Shown: positions 38,117-47,241, numbered from the stretch's first letter. The stretch is DNA of 64,000 bases from Desmonostoc muscorum LEGE 12446 (GCF_015207005.2 NZ_JADEXS020000001.1:3658001-3722000), one strand, 5' to 3'. Made by a program: numbers and translations. The notes: a model not told the origin generated them from the letters alone.

Positions 38117-38761
38117 ATGGACAAAACCATAGCTGACCTCCGCAAAGACTACACCTTAGAAGGTTTAAGCGAACTCGAAGTTGACCTCAATCCTTTTATT
38201 CAATTTAAAAAGTGGTTCGATCAGGCACTAGCAGCCCAACTTCCCGAACCCAATGCCATGACCATTGCTACCGCTACACCAGATGGTAAGCCCTCAGCTA
38301 GAATGGTACTGCTTAAAGATTTTGATGAACGGGGCTTTACCTTCTTCACCAACTATAACAGTCACAAAGGACAAGAACTGGCAGAAAATCCCCAAGCGGC
38401 TTTAGTTTTCTGGTGGGCAGAACTGGAACGTCAAGTACGGATTTGTGGCTATGTAGAGAAAGTTTCCGAAACTGAGTCCAACCAGTATTTTCACAGCCGC
38501 CCTGCCAACAGTCGCCTGGGTGCGTGGGTATCTAATCAAAGCGAAGTCATAGAAAGCCGAGAAGTTCTTGAGCGACGCTTGCAAGAGTTTAACAGCCAAT
38601 ATGAAAATCAAGAGATCCCCCGACCACCTCATTGGGGAGGCTTACGAGTGATCCCCACAGAAATTGAATTTTGGCAAGGGCGCTCTAGTCGTCTGCACGA
38701 TCGCTTACTCTATAGCCATTTAGATAATGGCATTTGGAAAATTCAGCGGTTATCACCATAA
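38117..38761 (+). CDS. pdxH: Pyridoxamine 5'-phosphate oxidase PdxH
   Basis: 214 residues from ATG 38117; an upstream in-frame start at 38084 adds eleven poorly supported residues. It has the FMN-binding split-barrel sequence of the family: [34 protein letters not shown] and the C-terminal [12 protein letters not shown] with substrate-phosphate-binding Arg residues. It oxidises pyridoxamine or pyridoxine phosphate to PLP. The length equals E. coli PdxH (218). A GGGGACT array follows the stop. Confidence 0.95.
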   Translation: MDKTIADLRKDYTLEGLSELEVDLNPFIQFKKWFDQALAAQLPEPNAMTIATATPDGKPSARMVLLKDFDERGFTFFTNYNSHKGQELAENPQAALVFWWAELERQVRICGYVEKVSETESNQYFHSRPANSRLGAWVSNQSEVIESREVLERRLQEFNSQYENQEIPRPPHWGGLRVIPTEIEFWQGRSSRLHDRLLYSHLDNGIWKIQRLSP

Positions 38762-38762
38762 A

Positions 38763-38855
38763 AAGGGACTGGGGACTGGGGACTGGGGACTGGGGACTGG
38801 GGACTGGGGACTGGGTATTAGGAAATTTCCTAGTCCTTCTTCCCTAATCCCCAGT
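38763..38855. repeat. Heptanucleotide tandem array GGGGACT with inverted partner
   Basis: About seven GGGGACT units in tandem (38766–38814), then a loop, then the inverse CTAATCCCCAGTCCC. The two sides can pair into a hairpin between the convergent pdxH and azoR genes, possibly acting as a bidirectional terminator. The tandem part is a likely slippage hot spot. Confidence 0.8.
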
Positions 38856-38860
38856 CCCTC

Positions 38861-39487
38861 TTACCAGCGATCGATCAAATCTTGAATTGCTGCTTGTGCT
38901 TCTGCTAAAGATTGGGTACGACTGGTATCGCCGTCATTCAGGCTATTAACGTTAATAAATTCAATGTCTGTAAGCCCAATCATGCCGAAAATTGCCCGCA
39001 GGTATGGTTCTTGGAAGTCATAGGCGGCGAAAGGGGATGTGGCGCTAAAGTCACCGCCACGAGCGGTGATGATAACTGCTTTTTTACCCTCGACTAAGCC
39101 TTTATAACCGCCTTGAGCATCTATGGCAAAAGTCCGGTGAACACGAACGATTTGGTCGATGTAAGCCTTAAAAGTAGAAGGTACATTGAGGTTATACATT
39201 GGTACGCCAAAAACGTAGCGATCGGCAGCTAAAAGTTCATCAATTAACTCGTCTGAAATCCGGATCGCTTGGGCTAATTCTGGAGTGTGAGTTTCTGGTG
39301 GTGAAAACGCAGCTGCAATCCAAGCTTCATCAACGTGAGGAACCGGGTGACGCCCTAAATCTCGATAGGCGATCGCATCTTCAGGATGCGCTGCTTTCCA
39401 AGCACTGATGAATTCCTTAGATAGTTCTCTGGAATGCGATCTTTCACCACGGGGGCTGGAATCAATATGTAAGATATTTGCCACCAA
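38861..39487 (-). CDS. azoR: FMN-dependent NADH:quinone oxidoreductase/azoreductase
   Basis: 208 residues with a flavodoxin-like fold. The N-terminal phosphate loop is ILHIDSSPRGERSHSRELS, followed by VFGVPMYNLNVPSTFKAYIDQI, the family signature for FMN and dimer contact, and AVIITARGGDF. AzoR-type enzymes reduce quinones and azo compounds with NADH. It is convergent with pdxH. A fully canonical length supports an intact gene. Confidence 0.93.
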   Translation of the reverse strand: MVANILHIDSSPRGERSHSRELSKEFISAWKAAHPEDAIAYRDLGRHPVPHVDEAWIAAAFSPPETHTPELAQAIRISDELIDELLAADRYVFGVPMYNLNVPSTFKAYIDQIVRVHRTFAIDAQGGYKGLVEGKKAVIITARGGDFSATSPFAAYDFQEPYLRAIFGMIGLTDIEFINVNSLNDGDTSRTQSLAEAQAAIQDLIDRW

Positions 39488-39812
39488 ATGTCTCCTTGTT
39501 AGCTGGAATTTACTGCTTTTGAGTCTAAATTTCCAAGCATTACATCAGATAGTAAAAGTAAGTACTTACTTAAGTAAAGTAGTTTCCAAAAAGTAACTAT
39601 CGGACTCGTATTTGATTGCGTGAAAAAAATCGCCAACTCGAAAAGGCTGATTCTCTACTCAGACGCGATTAAACGGGTCTCTACTCCCTACATAAATCAG
39701 ATTAAATCTGTGTTCTGGACAATGTATATTCTTTTTCTAGAGAATTATTAACAGTAAAAAAGCCGATGGAAAATGCATCGGCTAAACTGATAATATTGGA
39801 CAGATGAATAGT
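39488..39812. other. Intergenic region azoR–DUF3153
   Basis: Contains a degenerate AGACGCGATTAAACGGGTCTCT hairpin repeat near 39660–39681 and the minus-strand terminator at 39755–39783. No ORF with support. Confidence 0.5.
39755..39783 (-). terminator. Intrinsic terminator of the DUF3153 gene
   Basis: On the minus strand AGCCGATG (39783–39776) pairs with CATCGGCT (39768–39761) across a 7-nt loop and is followed by TTTTTTAC. A perfect 8-bp stem and T-run about 30 bp past the stop codon make this a convincing intrinsic terminator. Confidence 0.85.
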
Positions 39813-40733
39813 CTACTGTCCTTGAATTGCTGGTGCTTTGGCAGAAAACTGAATCCTGGGATCTGGCAGAAAATTGTATCTTAAATACAATCCTCCCCAA
39901 ACAAACAAGATAATTAAAAATCCACCGATACCAAGGGGACTAGGAAGCCAGAAAACAGCTTCTATATGATTTAGCTCACCAGTTTGGAGTTTCCACAACA
40001 GTTGATTGCCATTTTTTTCTGGCTCGATGGCAGTTTCAGTTTGGGCAATATTTTTAGCCCCCCAAGGAGTCTTTAAGCCGAATTCCAAATCCAGAATTGA
40101 ACCAGCGTTAGCTAGGACGTTTCCTTTGTTGGAAATTAGAGACAGCGATCGCAAATCCAAATCATAAATCAAGCGATTTTGTACTAACAGTAAAAAATTG
40201 TTCTGCTCCAAAATTACGTTTGATTCAATTTTAGGTAGTTCTGAGCCAGATTCACTTTCCACAGATTCAGAAGCTTGATTAGCACGCGAGTTAAAAAAAT
40301 CGTTGAACTTTTCTTGCAATTCCCTACCACTACTAAAAGGAATTGTCACAATGACTTCTTCTTGAGAAATTCGCTCGGCTTTACCGTCAAGTTTCCGGGC
40401 ACGGCGCTCTATGCTATTTAACCATTCATATACATAATCGCCACTAAAACTCGTTAGCTGCTCTCCTAACTTAATATGTTGTACTAATTCACCACTATTT
40501 GAGTTATTAAAGTTAACTTCCACATCATACTTAACACAACCAGACAGTAGCAGAGATGTTAACAACACAAGCCACAAAATAGGATTTTGGATTGGAAAAA
40601 ACCGGTTGGTTCGATTTCGACCAATTTGTGGCGAAGCAAATCTCATCTTTGCGAATACAAACCTCAATGGTCTGATTAACCACAAGAAAATTTGTCCTAA
40701 AGTTGAAGAATACATAGCTATCAATCTCCCCAA
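39813..40733 (-). CDS. DUF3153 membrane lipoprotein-like protein
   Basis: 306 residues. A hydrophobic segment with a lipobox-like LLSGC lies near 62–66 and is preceded by a basic stretch. The periplasmic-type domain begins KYDVEVNFNNSNSGELVQHI, and a C-terminal transmembrane helix (GIGGFLIILFVWGGLYLRY) lies near 270–288. This is the arrangement of DUF3153 proteins in cyanobacteria, whose function is unknown. Internal starts (for example MRFASPQIG) would give a more normal signal peptide, so the first ~29 residues are doubtful. Confidence 0.75.
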   Translation of the reverse strand: MGRLIAMYSSTLGQIFLWLIRPLRFVFAKMRFASPQIGRNRTNRFFPIQNPILWLVLLTSLLLSGCVKYDVEVNFNNSNSGELVQHIKLGEQLTSFSGDYVYEWLNSIERRARKLDGKAERISQEEVIVTIPFSSGRELQEKFNDFFNSRANQASESVESESGSELPKIESNVILEQNNFLLLVQNRLIYDLDLRSLSLISNKGNVLANAGSILDLEFGLKTPWGAKNIAQTETAIEPEKNGNQLLWKLQTGELNHIEAVFWLPSPLGIGGFLIILFVWGGLYLRYNFLPDPRIQFSAKAPAIQGQ

Positions 40734-41126
40734 AAGTCAAACTTTTTAACCAATCTTGACCGTGGCAATTTTAGATTTTGCGTACTCCTACGGACAAGCA
40801 AGCTACGCGCAGCGTGTCGGAGACAAAAGTCGAGCCAGTGCAGATAAACTCTGTGAGATCATCTGCTCAAAAGCTTTCCTAATTGTATGCAGACTGTAAA
40901 GAGAAGCCCTACGAACATTTAAAAATCATCAGAGTGTGACACTTTAAGAGTCTAAAGTCAAGTCAATTACGCACTGACAGCCTTTAGGCTATTAAATAAG
41001 ACTTTCAAAAATTAGCCAATAAAGTCAAATCTAATACCTTTGCTGAATTTATATTTCATCCATTGGTATAATTATATTTTTTAATTTATGTTTCAATCCT
41101 CTGGATAAAAATTAACAAAATTTCAA
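40734..41126. other. Intergenic region with dispersed palindromic repeat
   Basis: Near 40781–40826 there is a repeat containing CTACGGACAAGCAAGCTACGC...GTGTCGGAGAC, a mutated copy of a widespread Nostoc palindromic repeat. The rest is AT-rich and without genes. Confidence 0.5.
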
Positions 41127-41687
41127 TTAATTTAAACCTGAAACACTTAACCAAACCAAATACAAAATAGTTAAACCAATTGCAATTAACGCCACCCAGA
41201 TAAAGCGATTATCTTTGGTATTGACTTGACTGAGGTCAACGAATTCTCGCTCAGTCGGTTTAGGCTTCTGCTGAACAGAAGATTTAGGAGACTTAGCAGC
41301 TACAGTAATTTTGAGTTCGTTATCGGGTAGTGCGCCCAAATCGGGGATTTGAGTCATCCACTCGCTGGGTCTTTTGAGCTTTGGAGCTTTTAAGATGTAA
41401 AGCATCCGCCGCGCTTGTTTGCTAGTTTCCAAATGGGGATGCCGTTTGAGTCTTTCGCAAAGAGCGATCGCATCATCGCTGCGTCCAGCCGCTTCATAAG
41501 CAGTCACCAGACAAATTTCTACTTCACCTCCAAGACGAGAATTCCGAGCTAACAGGGCGCTGGCCTTTTCTAAATTTTCTACGGCTTGGCGGTATTGCCC
41601 ATTTTCAAAGGCAACTTTTCCAGTCTGGTAGCGGGTTTTAGCAATTTCTATACTTTCTGCACTCACGTTCTGCTCACAAATTACCAC
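41127..41687 (-). CDS. TPR-containing tail-anchored protein
   Basis: 186 residues. Two or three TPR-like helices (TRYQTGKVAFENGQYRQAVENLEKA; LVTAYEAAGRSDDAIALCERL) are followed by a Pro/Lys-rich linker and one C-terminal transmembrane helix (FIWVALIAIGLTILYLVWL) near 162–180. It is probably anchored in a membrane with the TPR domain cytosolic. No specific function can be named. It resembles conserved cyanobacterial hypothetical proteins. Confidence 0.75.
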   Translation of the reverse strand: MVICEQNVSAESIEIAKTRYQTGKVAFENGQYRQAVENLEKASALLARNSRLGGEVEICLVTAYEAAGRSDDAIALCERLKRHPHLETSKQARRMLYILKAPKLKRPSEWMTQIPDLGALPDNELKITVAAKSPKSSVQQKPKPTEREFVDLSQVNTKDNRFIWVALIAIGLTILYLVWLSVSGLN

Positions 41688-41834
41688 TATTTTTATTTTG
41701 CCAATGCCAGCAATCTTTTTAAAATCTTTTTAGAAGCTGACAACCTGACACTAGATAAACTTCTAAAATTTTAACTAAGTAGCTGTGGCTATTTTCTGGT
41801 GAAAAAGTCTGGTATCAAATACAAGTATCAAAAT

Positions 41835-42242
41835 ATGCCCAAAATCAAGCATTCAGAATTGTATTGGCTAGGAGCAAGTATATCTCTAGCAGTAATGAGC
41901 GCTGCGATCGCCCCAGCATCCGCCCAAATAATTATAATTGATGGTGGCTCTGGATTTAGGCAATCGCCTACTGTTGGTTCCTTCATCTACGGTAGTCCGA
42001 TTCCCACGCCCATGCCTGTAGATCCAGCAACGGGATTGATTCCACGACGTACCGATTACTACAATTATTCCTATCCTGGGATCAGGCAAAACGTGAGAAA
42101 TTCCACCTTGATTAATCCAACTTTGATTAATCCCACAATTCGGGACTCAACACTAGTTAATCCGGTGATTATCAATAACTCATGGCGTCGTACACCATTT
42201 AGCGGCGGGCGATCGCGGGTTATTATTACCTATCCTCGGTAG
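41835..42242 (+). CDS. Small secreted repeat-containing protein, hypothetical
   Basis: 135 residues from ATG 41835; a GTG at 41799 would add twelve. A signal peptide (LYWLGASISLAVMSAAIAPASAQ) is evident. The mature part is Pro/Ile/Asn-rich with short imperfect repeats (STLINPTLINPTIRDSTLVNPVI-like, about 5–6 residues each). No domain is recognised. The gene is followed immediately by a G-rich repeat array. Confidence 0.65.
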   Translation: MPKIKHSELYWLGASISLAVMSAAIAPASAQIIIIDGGSGFRQSPTVGSFIYGSPIPTPMPVDPATGLIPRRTDYYNYSYPGIRQNVRNSTLINPTLINPTIRDSTLVNPVIINNSWRRTPFSGGRSRVIITYPR

Positions 42243-42371
42243 AGTGGGGAGTGGGGAATGGGGAGATGGGGGAGATGGGGGAGATGAGGGGGATGAGGGA
42301 GCAGGGGAGGCAGGGGGAGAAATAATCAATGCCCCATGCCCCATGCCCCATGCCCCATTCCCCATGCCCCA
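42243..42371. repeat. Repeat array left of argB (inverted partner at 43370–43525)
   Basis: gagtggg and gagatgggg units are followed by a GCAGGGGAGGCAGGGGGAG block, then AAATAATCAATGC, then ccccatg units. The same succession in inverse order and orientation lies on the other side of argB. The array has no coding potential. Confidence 0.8.
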
Positions 42372-42385
42372 TAAGCAAAGCACTC

Positions 42386-43282
42386 CTAAGATGTAAACTG
42401 CGAACCGAGAATCATTGTCCCAATCCCAACGTCGGTAAAGATTTCTAGTAGTAGGGCGTGGGGAATGCGGCCGTCGATGATGTGTGCTGCACGTACTCCT
42501 TGAGCAAGCGATCGCACGCAACAATTAACTTTGGGAATCATTCCACCGCTGACTATACCACCAGCAATCAGTTCACGAGCCTCACGAATATCTACTTTAG
42601 GAATTAAAGTTGACTGGTCTTTGTAATCTTTTAAAATTCCACTGGTGTCAGTGAGTAAAATTAACTTTTCTGCTCCTAATGCAGCAGCGATTTCTCCAGC
42701 TACAGTATCGGCGTTAATGTTATAAGCTTGCCCTGTTTCGTCTGCGGCGACGCTGGACACTACCGGAATATAGCCATTGCTAGCCAGGGTGTCCAAAATC
42801 TTGATATTCACATTGCTGACTTCCCCCACAAAACCAATGTCTTCTTGACCTTGGGGACGGGCTGTAAATAGATTACCGTCTTTACCGCAAAGTCCTACAG
42901 CCAATCCACCAGCTTGGTTAATTAACGCCACAATTTCTTTGTTAACTCGACCAACTAAAACCATTTCTACCACATCCATTGTGGGGGCATCAGTGACTCG
43001 CAGACCATTCTTAAATTGTGGTTCTATGCCCAGCTTATCTAACCAACTGTTAATTTCTGGGCCACCACCGTGTACTACAATTGGACGCAAGCCCACGCAG
43101 GATAAGAATACAATGTCGCGGATAACTTTGTCTTTGAGTGCGCTGTCTTTCATCGCTGCGCCACCATATTTGACAACAACAGTGCGACCGGCGAATTGTT
43201 GAATATAAGGTAGTGCTTCGCTTAGTACACGCACACGAGTGGCTTCAGCTTGCCTGATGTATTCAGAATCGTTGACCGTCAT
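42386..43282 (-). CDS. argB: Acetylglutamate kinase ArgB
   Basis: 298 residues. The nucleotide/substrate motif [12 protein letters not shown] lies near 36, [12 protein letters not shown] near 69 and [10 protein letters not shown] near 210, with [22 protein letters not shown] near the C-terminus. It catalyses the second step of arginine biosynthesis. The N-terminal helix (residues 1–25) needed for arginine inhibition and PII complex formation in cyanobacteria is present. The gene is flanked by inverted copies of a repeat array. Confidence 0.96.
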   Translation of the reverse strand: MTVNDSEYIRQAEATRVRVLSEALPYIQQFAGRTVVVKYGGAAMKDSALKDKVIRDIVFLSCVGLRPIVVHGGGPEINSWLDKLGIEPQFKNGLRVTDAPTMDVVEMVLVGRVNKEIVALINQAGGLAVGLCGKDGNLFTARPQGQEDIGFVGEVSNVNIKILDTLASNGYIPVVSSVAADETGQAYNINADTVAGEIAAALGAEKLILLTDTSGILKDYKDQSTLIPKVDIREARELIAGGIVSGGMIPKVNCCVRSLAQGVRAAHIIDGRIPHALLLEIFTDVGIGTMILGSQFTS

Positions 43283-43369
43283 GAGGAGCCGCCGTTAAGA
43301 GTTAAAACCTATTCCAGTCAGTGTAGAAGAATTTGGAACCTGTAACAATAAGGCAAGGGGTATCGGGCA

Positions 43370-43525
43370 TTGGGCATGGGGCATGGGGTAGAGAGGCATG
43401 GGGCATTGGGCATTGGGCATTGGGTATGGAGCATTGATTATTTCTCCCCCTGCCTCCCCTGCCTCCCCTGCCTCCCCTGCTCCCTCATCTCCCCATCTCC
43501 CCACTCCCCACTCCCCACTCCCTGT
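43370..43525. repeat. Repeat array right of argB (inverted partner of 42243–42371)
   Basis: gggcatt/ggcatggg units are followed by GCATTGATTATTTCTCCCCC, then four to five cctcccctg units, ctcatctcccc and ccactcc units. The central 40 or so bases are the exact reverse complement of the left array. Confidence 0.8.
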
Positions 43526-43538
43526 TTTTACCTAACCT

Positions 43539-44939
43539 ATGAATTCCCAGAAGGAAACTAAGCTTCTAATTTTGTCTTTGCTGTCCACCACCTTTTTACT
43601 GGGCTTGGGCTTTTGGTTGTGGAATCAATTCTTTGGAAAAAATATAATCTCTGTAGCGCCAGATAATAAAAGTCAAGGAACTACAGGTTCAACATCAGGG
43701 CGAATTAGTTTAGGTGAAAAAATTTTAGTTACTGCTAATACTAATCCTGATAAAGAAGCAGGAGTGCAAGCTTTTGCCAAGGGCGACTTTACCAGTGCTG
43801 CCAATAATTTTAAAGCATCCCTGCTCAAAGACCGCAACGATCCAGAGACGTTAATTTATTTAAATAACTCCCAAGGAAACAATAGTAAATATCTCAAAAT
43901 CGCAGTTAGTGTGCCGATTGGTGGCAATCTAGATGTCGCAAAAGAGATTTTGCGGGGTGTGGCTCAAGCTCAAGATCAGCTCAATCGCACTGGGGGCATT
44001 AATGGTAAGCTTTTGCAGGTAGCGATCGCCAGCGATGACAACGATCCCAGTTTAGCTCAACAGTTGGCGACGCAATTTGTTCAAGATCCCACCATTCTGG
44101 CTGTAGTCGGACATAACGCTAGTAACGCTTCAATTGCCGCTGCCCCAGTGTATCAACAGGGAGGTTTAGTTATGATTTCTCCCACCAGTTTCGCCCAAAA
44201 TCTCTCTGGCATTGGCAGCTATATATTCCGCACTATTCCCAGTATTAACTCTGTTGCTGAGAGTCTTTCTACTCACATCATCAAAACTGCTCGCAAAAGT
44301 AATATTGGCATTTGTGCTGATTCCAAAGCGATTGATAATCAGTCGTTTAAAGATGAGCTTGTTAAAGGCATATTAGCCGCAGGTGGCAAAGTAAATCTCA
44401 CAAATTGCGATCTTTTTGCTGCTGACTTTAATCCCAATGCAATTATTTCTCAATTTATTAGTAGTGGTGCGGATAGTTTGGTGTTAGCACCCCACGTAGA
44501 TAGAATTAACAAAGCCTTGGAACTAGCAGCTGCAAATCAAGGAAAATTGACACTGTTTGCCAGTCCCACACTTTATACATTTCAAACTTTACAGGTAGGA
44601 AAAGCTGATGTAAATGGTATGGTATTGTCTGTAACTTGGCATCCTAATGCAATTCCAGGTAATGCTTTTCCTCAGAATGCTGTCAAACTTTGGGGTGGAA
44701 CTGTTAATTGGCGAACGGCTACGGCTTATGATGCAACTATGGCGATCGCTAAAGGTTTGCAGCAAAGCAAAAACCGCGATGATTTGCAAAAGGCGTTGCA
44801 TAGTCCAAGTTTTTCAGTCTCTGGTGCCACAGGTAAAATCACATTTCTACCATCAGGCGATCGCAATGGCACAGCAATTTTAGTGAAAGTGCAACCGAGT
44901 AGCAAATCTTTTACTGGGTATGATTTTGTTCCTTTCTAG
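43539..44939 (+). CDS. Periplasmic-binding-protein type I (Leu/Ile/Val-type) with N-terminal TM and TPR
   Basis: 466 residues. An N-terminal membrane helix (LLILSLLSTTFLLGLGFWLW) anchors the protein. A TPR-like unit (EAGVQAFAKGDFTSAANNFKASL...DPETLIYLNN) lies near 66–105. The rest is a type I periplasmic-binding fold: KIAVSVPIGGNLDVAKEILRGVAQAQDQLN, ILAVVGHNASNASIAAAPVY and TAYDATMAIAKGL. No permease or ATPase is adjacent, so it may act as a sensor or orphan receptor for amino acids or similar ligands rather than in transport. Confidence 0.82.
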   Translation: MNSQKETKLLILSLLSTTFLLGLGFWLWNQFFGKNIISVAPDNKSQGTTGSTSGRISLGEKILVTANTNPDKEAGVQAFAKGDFTSAANNFKASLLKDRNDPETLIYLNNSQGNNSKYLKIAVSVPIGGNLDVAKEILRGVAQAQDQLNRTGGINGKLLQVAIASDDNDPSLAQQLATQFVQDPTILAVVGHNASNASIAAAPVYQQGGLVMISPTSFAQNLSGIGSYIFRTIPSINSVAESLSTHIIKTARKSNIGICADSKAIDNQSFKDELVKGILAAGGKVNLTNCDLFAADFNPNAIISQFISSGADSLVLAPHVDRINKALELAAANQGKLTLFASPTLYTFQTLQVGKADVNGMVLSVTWHPNAIPGNAFPQNAVKLWGGTVNWRTATAYDATMAIAKGLQQSKNRDDLQKALHSPSFSVSGATGKITFLPSGDRNGTAILVKVQPSSKSFTGYDFVPF

Positions 44940-45463
44940 CTTAGGTGTGTTTTAGAATTTAATCTGCAACGGAGTATTGATTCCTTATTCATTTGTACCC
45001 TGTAATTGGACTTGTAATTATTGCACTCGTTCTATTGTTAACCCTGTAATTCGCGCTACTGTTTCCACAGATAAACCCTCACGTAGCGAATTAAGTGCTA
45101 CTGTTTCTAATATCTTTTGGGTAGCTTTTCTTTCCCAGCTTGTGATGATTTCTATGCAATCAAGTGCATATGTTAATCAAGTAGCTTAACGGCGATCGCA
45201 ATATTCTAGATACAACGATTGAGCTAAAATTACTATTAATTGAAATTCTAGCTTTTGATTAACGATAATGATAACATAAACCCACCTAAATTTTAGTAAA
45301 AGTAGCGTGGTGTCGATGGAATATGATTGAAGGCATCAAGACTATGAAAAGATACGACAAACACAGGAAGCAATAAGAGAAACAAATGCTACTGTACAGG
45401 AGTTAACCAGTGATGTTAACCGTGTTTTAGCTATAAACTTTAATCTAAAAAAAAGTAAAAATC
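44940..45463. other. Decayed region between binding protein and Uma2 gene
   Basis: Contains the minus-strand nuclease remnant at 45018–45176. Around 45335–45450 there is a plus-strand coiled-coil fragment without start (QTQEAIRETNATVQELTSDV) that runs out of frame before the Uma2 gene. Both look like gene debris. Confidence 0.5.
45018..45176 (-). pseudogene. C-terminal remnant of an Rpn/PD-(D/E)XK transposase-like protein
   Basis: The minus-strand frame ending at 45018 reads TSWERKATQKILETVALNSL then REGLSVETVARITGLTIERVQ and stop. The GLSVETVARITGLTIEXVQ motif is the usual C-terminus of Rpn-family/Uma-like proteins in cyanobacteria. There is no start codon and the upstream domain is missing, so this is a truncated gene. 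Confidence 0.5.
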
Positions 45464-46087
45464 ATGACACAATCTCTACAAAAACTATTTACATTTGATG
45501 AATTTTTAGAGTTTTTGGAAACACAATCAGAAAATATCCGTTATGAATTACACGATGGAGATGTTATTCAAATGCCACCGCCATCTGGAAAACACGAGCA
45601 AATCGTAGCTTTTTTAACAATAATTTTAGGGTATGAATGCCTTCGCCTTAAACTTTATTACGGTATACCTAAAACCACTACAGTGAAACCAGAAAATAAA
45701 ATGTGTGGGTACTATCCAGATGTTTTATTAATGAATTTTTCTAACTTGGGTAATGAACCACTATGGGAAAAACAATCAATCCTTAGTAAACCAGATTCAA
45801 TTCCATTGGTGATTGAAGTGGTCAGTACTAACTGGAGAGATGATTATCATAAAAAGTTTGCTGATTATGAAGAAATGGGTATCCAAGAATATTGGATTGT
45901 GGATTATGCAGCTTTGGGTAGCAAAGAGTTAATAGGCGACCCCAAACAGCCAACAATCACAATTTACTCTTTAAGTGATGAGGGTGAATATCGTGGTAAA
46001 CAGTTTAGAGGAGACGACCGTATAGAGTCGCCAACATTTCCAGATTTAAATCTGACTGTAGAGCAAATTTTTTCAGCGAGATATTAA
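45464..46087 (+). CDS. Uma2-family (DUF820) putative restriction-like endonuclease
   Basis: 207 residues. The PD-(D/E)XK-type core of DUF820 is visible: RYELHDGDVIQMPPPSGKHEQIV, GYYPDVLLM, SIPLVIEVVSTNWRDDYHKKFADYEEMGIQEYWIVD and the C-terminal FPDLNLTVEQIF. The putative active site is Asp (YPDV), Glu (VIEV) and Lys (KKF). Such proteins are very abundant in filamentous cyanobacteria; their biological role is unclear. It sits at the edge of a toxin–antitoxin cluster. Confidence 0.88.
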   Translation: MTQSLQKLFTFDEFLEFLETQSENIRYELHDGDVIQMPPPSGKHEQIVAFLTIILGYECLRLKLYYGIPKTTTVKPENKMCGYYPDVLLMNFSNLGNEPLWEKQSILSKPDSIPLVIEVVSTNWRDDYHKKFADYEEMGIQEYWIVDYAALGSKELIGDPKQPTITIYSLSDEGEYRGKQFRGDDRIESPTFPDLNLTVEQIFSARY

Positions 46088-46384
46088 CTGGCGTTGTAAC
46101 CGTTTACAGCAATCGCTCTCTAACCCTTATCGCCCGTGCTGGTGGTAGGGGTTTGTTGTATGTAGGATATCTCTAAATACAATTTGTATTTGATGGCGAT
46201 CGCACCAATAAAATATTCTCTAAAAAAATGCGATCGCCATCTTCTTAGTATTGCGATCGCTTTTATCTTGTACGATACTCAACAGGGGTTGCTTCAATAA
46301 TATACCAATATATTTGTTTTTTATAACTTTTGCCAATATATTTTTTAATTGCACTTTTTTTCACCAAACCAGCAAAAATACTAT
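46088..46384. other. Intergenic region with three HIP1 sites and repeat copy 1
   Basis: Includes the HIP1-ended repeat at 46196–46237 and another GCGATCGC at 46253–46260. Beyond it lie AT-rich bases and, from 46385, the displaced C-terminal frame of the YhaV toxin. Confidence 0.6.
46196..46260. repeat. HIP1-ended dispersed repeat, copy 1
   Basis: Begins and ends with GCGATCGC (46196–46203; 46230–46237) around ACCAATAAAATATTCTC and an A-run, with a further HIP1 site at 46253–46260. Copies: 47381–47420 (right HIP1 decayed) and 48201–48260. All three fall beside toxin–antitoxin genes. Confidence 0.7.
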
Positions 46385-46462
46385 TTAAATTTCTATATTA
46401 CTTGTTTGCTCCAAACGTTCAATTTCTGCTTTTGCTGCTTCTAATAAATCCTGCCAATATCT
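46385..46462 (-). pseudogene. Displaced C-terminal frame of yhaV
   Basis: In the alternative frame the minus strand reads WQDLLEAAKAEIERLEQTSN and ends at a TAA at 46387–46385. It continues the conserved PPDDW helix of YhaV and explains the truncated end of the toxin gene. Confidence 0.6.
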
Positions 46463-46881
46463 GGAGGATTGCCGCTATCTAACATTGCCCGAAATACCCG
46501 ATAAGCATCTGTTTTACTATCATAAGCTCGTTTTGATTTTTCATCATTAACCCAAGCAAAAACAATTATTTTGCTCTCTATATGATATCGAAAAAATAAT
46601 CTATACTGCTGGAAGAATTTAGCTCTAAACCAGTGTTTGTAATCATCTCCAAGAGTATCTCCTTGACGATATTCAACCCTTGTCGGGTCTTGAGGAATTA
46701 CTTCAAATGCTAATTTAACTATAGCCGCTAGACGCTTTGTGGCATTTTTATTCTTATATTCTTGGGGATATTTTTGATGTAAATTGTCAACCTGTTTCTG
46801 TAATTCCTCAAACTGATCGAGAAATAAAGGATGGGCAAATATGCTCCATCCATTAATTACTAAAGGTTGATTCTTAGGCAT
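46441..46881 (-). CDS. yhaV: Type II toxin YhaV, with probable C-terminal frameshift
   Basis: 146 residues as read. It matches YhaV (RelE-like mRNA interferase fold): INGWSIFAHPLFLDQFEELQ, LAAIVKLAFEVIPQDPTRVEYRQGDTLG, HWFRAKFFQQYRLFFRY and VIVFAWVNDEKSKRAYDSKTDAY (spelled here IIVFAWVNDE). After SGNPPD the frame reads IGRIY and stops. Restoring one base (GATATTGG to GATGATTGG) would give PPDDWQDLLEAAKAEIERLEQ and a stop at 46385, which is what the family has. So a single-base deletion near 46459 has replaced the last ~20 residues. Toxicity may be changed or lost. It lies 27 bp downstream of prlF. Confidence 0.88.
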   Translation of the reverse strand: MPKNQPLVINGWSIFAHPLFLDQFEELQKQVDNLHQKYPQEYKNKNATKRLAAIVKLAFEVIPQDPTRVEYRQGDTLGDDYKHWFRAKFFQQYRLFFRYHIESKIIVFAWVNDEKSKRAYDSKTDAYRVFRAMLDSGNPPDIGRIY

Positions 46882-46908
46882 AAATTAGACATAAATTTAT
46901 AGACAAAT

Positions 46909-47241
46909 CTATTCATCCCTGTCATCAAGTGGTTCATCAAGGTCAAAATCCACATCTGCAACCAAGGACTTAACACGAAAGACTAAATCGGAGTCGATCG
47001 CTTGTAAATGCTGGGGATTATTTTCGATATCTCTAGCCAGAAAATTCAAAAATTTCTCCAGCACGGGATCGTTTTCTGCTGTGTCCGCACGCGAAATAAC
47101 TACCCGACCATCGGGTTCGATTGTATAGCGAATTTTATCACGCTTATTCAATCCCAGAACCTTGCGAACAGCATCGGGAATTGTTGTTTGATAGCGATCG
47201 GTAAGGGTCGATTCCGAAATTGGGGTTGGTGTTTGGGTCAT
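46909..47241 (-). CDS. prlF: Antitoxin PrlF (SpoVT/AbrB fold)
   Basis: 110 residues from ATG 47241; an upstream start at 47265 is less likely because MTQTPTP precedes the conserved block directly. The AbrB-like swapped-hairpin is ESTLTDRYQTTIPDAVRKVLGLNKRDKIRYTIEPDGRVVI, followed by an acidic C-terminus that would bind and neutralise YhaV. The order antitoxin–toxin with 27 bp spacing is standard. PrlF-like proteins repress their own promoter, so the region upstream of 47241 probably contains the operator. Confidence 0.92.
   Translation of the reverse strand: MTQTPTPISESTLTDRYQTTIPDAVRKVLGLNKRDKIRYTIEPDGRVVISRADTAENDPVLEKFLNFLARDIENNPQHLQAIDSDLVFRVKSLVADVDFDLDEPLDDRDE

Noticed and set aside
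43370..43561. 63-codon plus-strand ORF ahead of the binding protein
   Set aside because: Pure translation of the argB-flanking repeat array.
46441..46881. Intact YhaV with an unusual natural C-terminus
   Set aside because: The displaced frame restores a long conserved helix with a single base, making a frameshift the simpler explanation.
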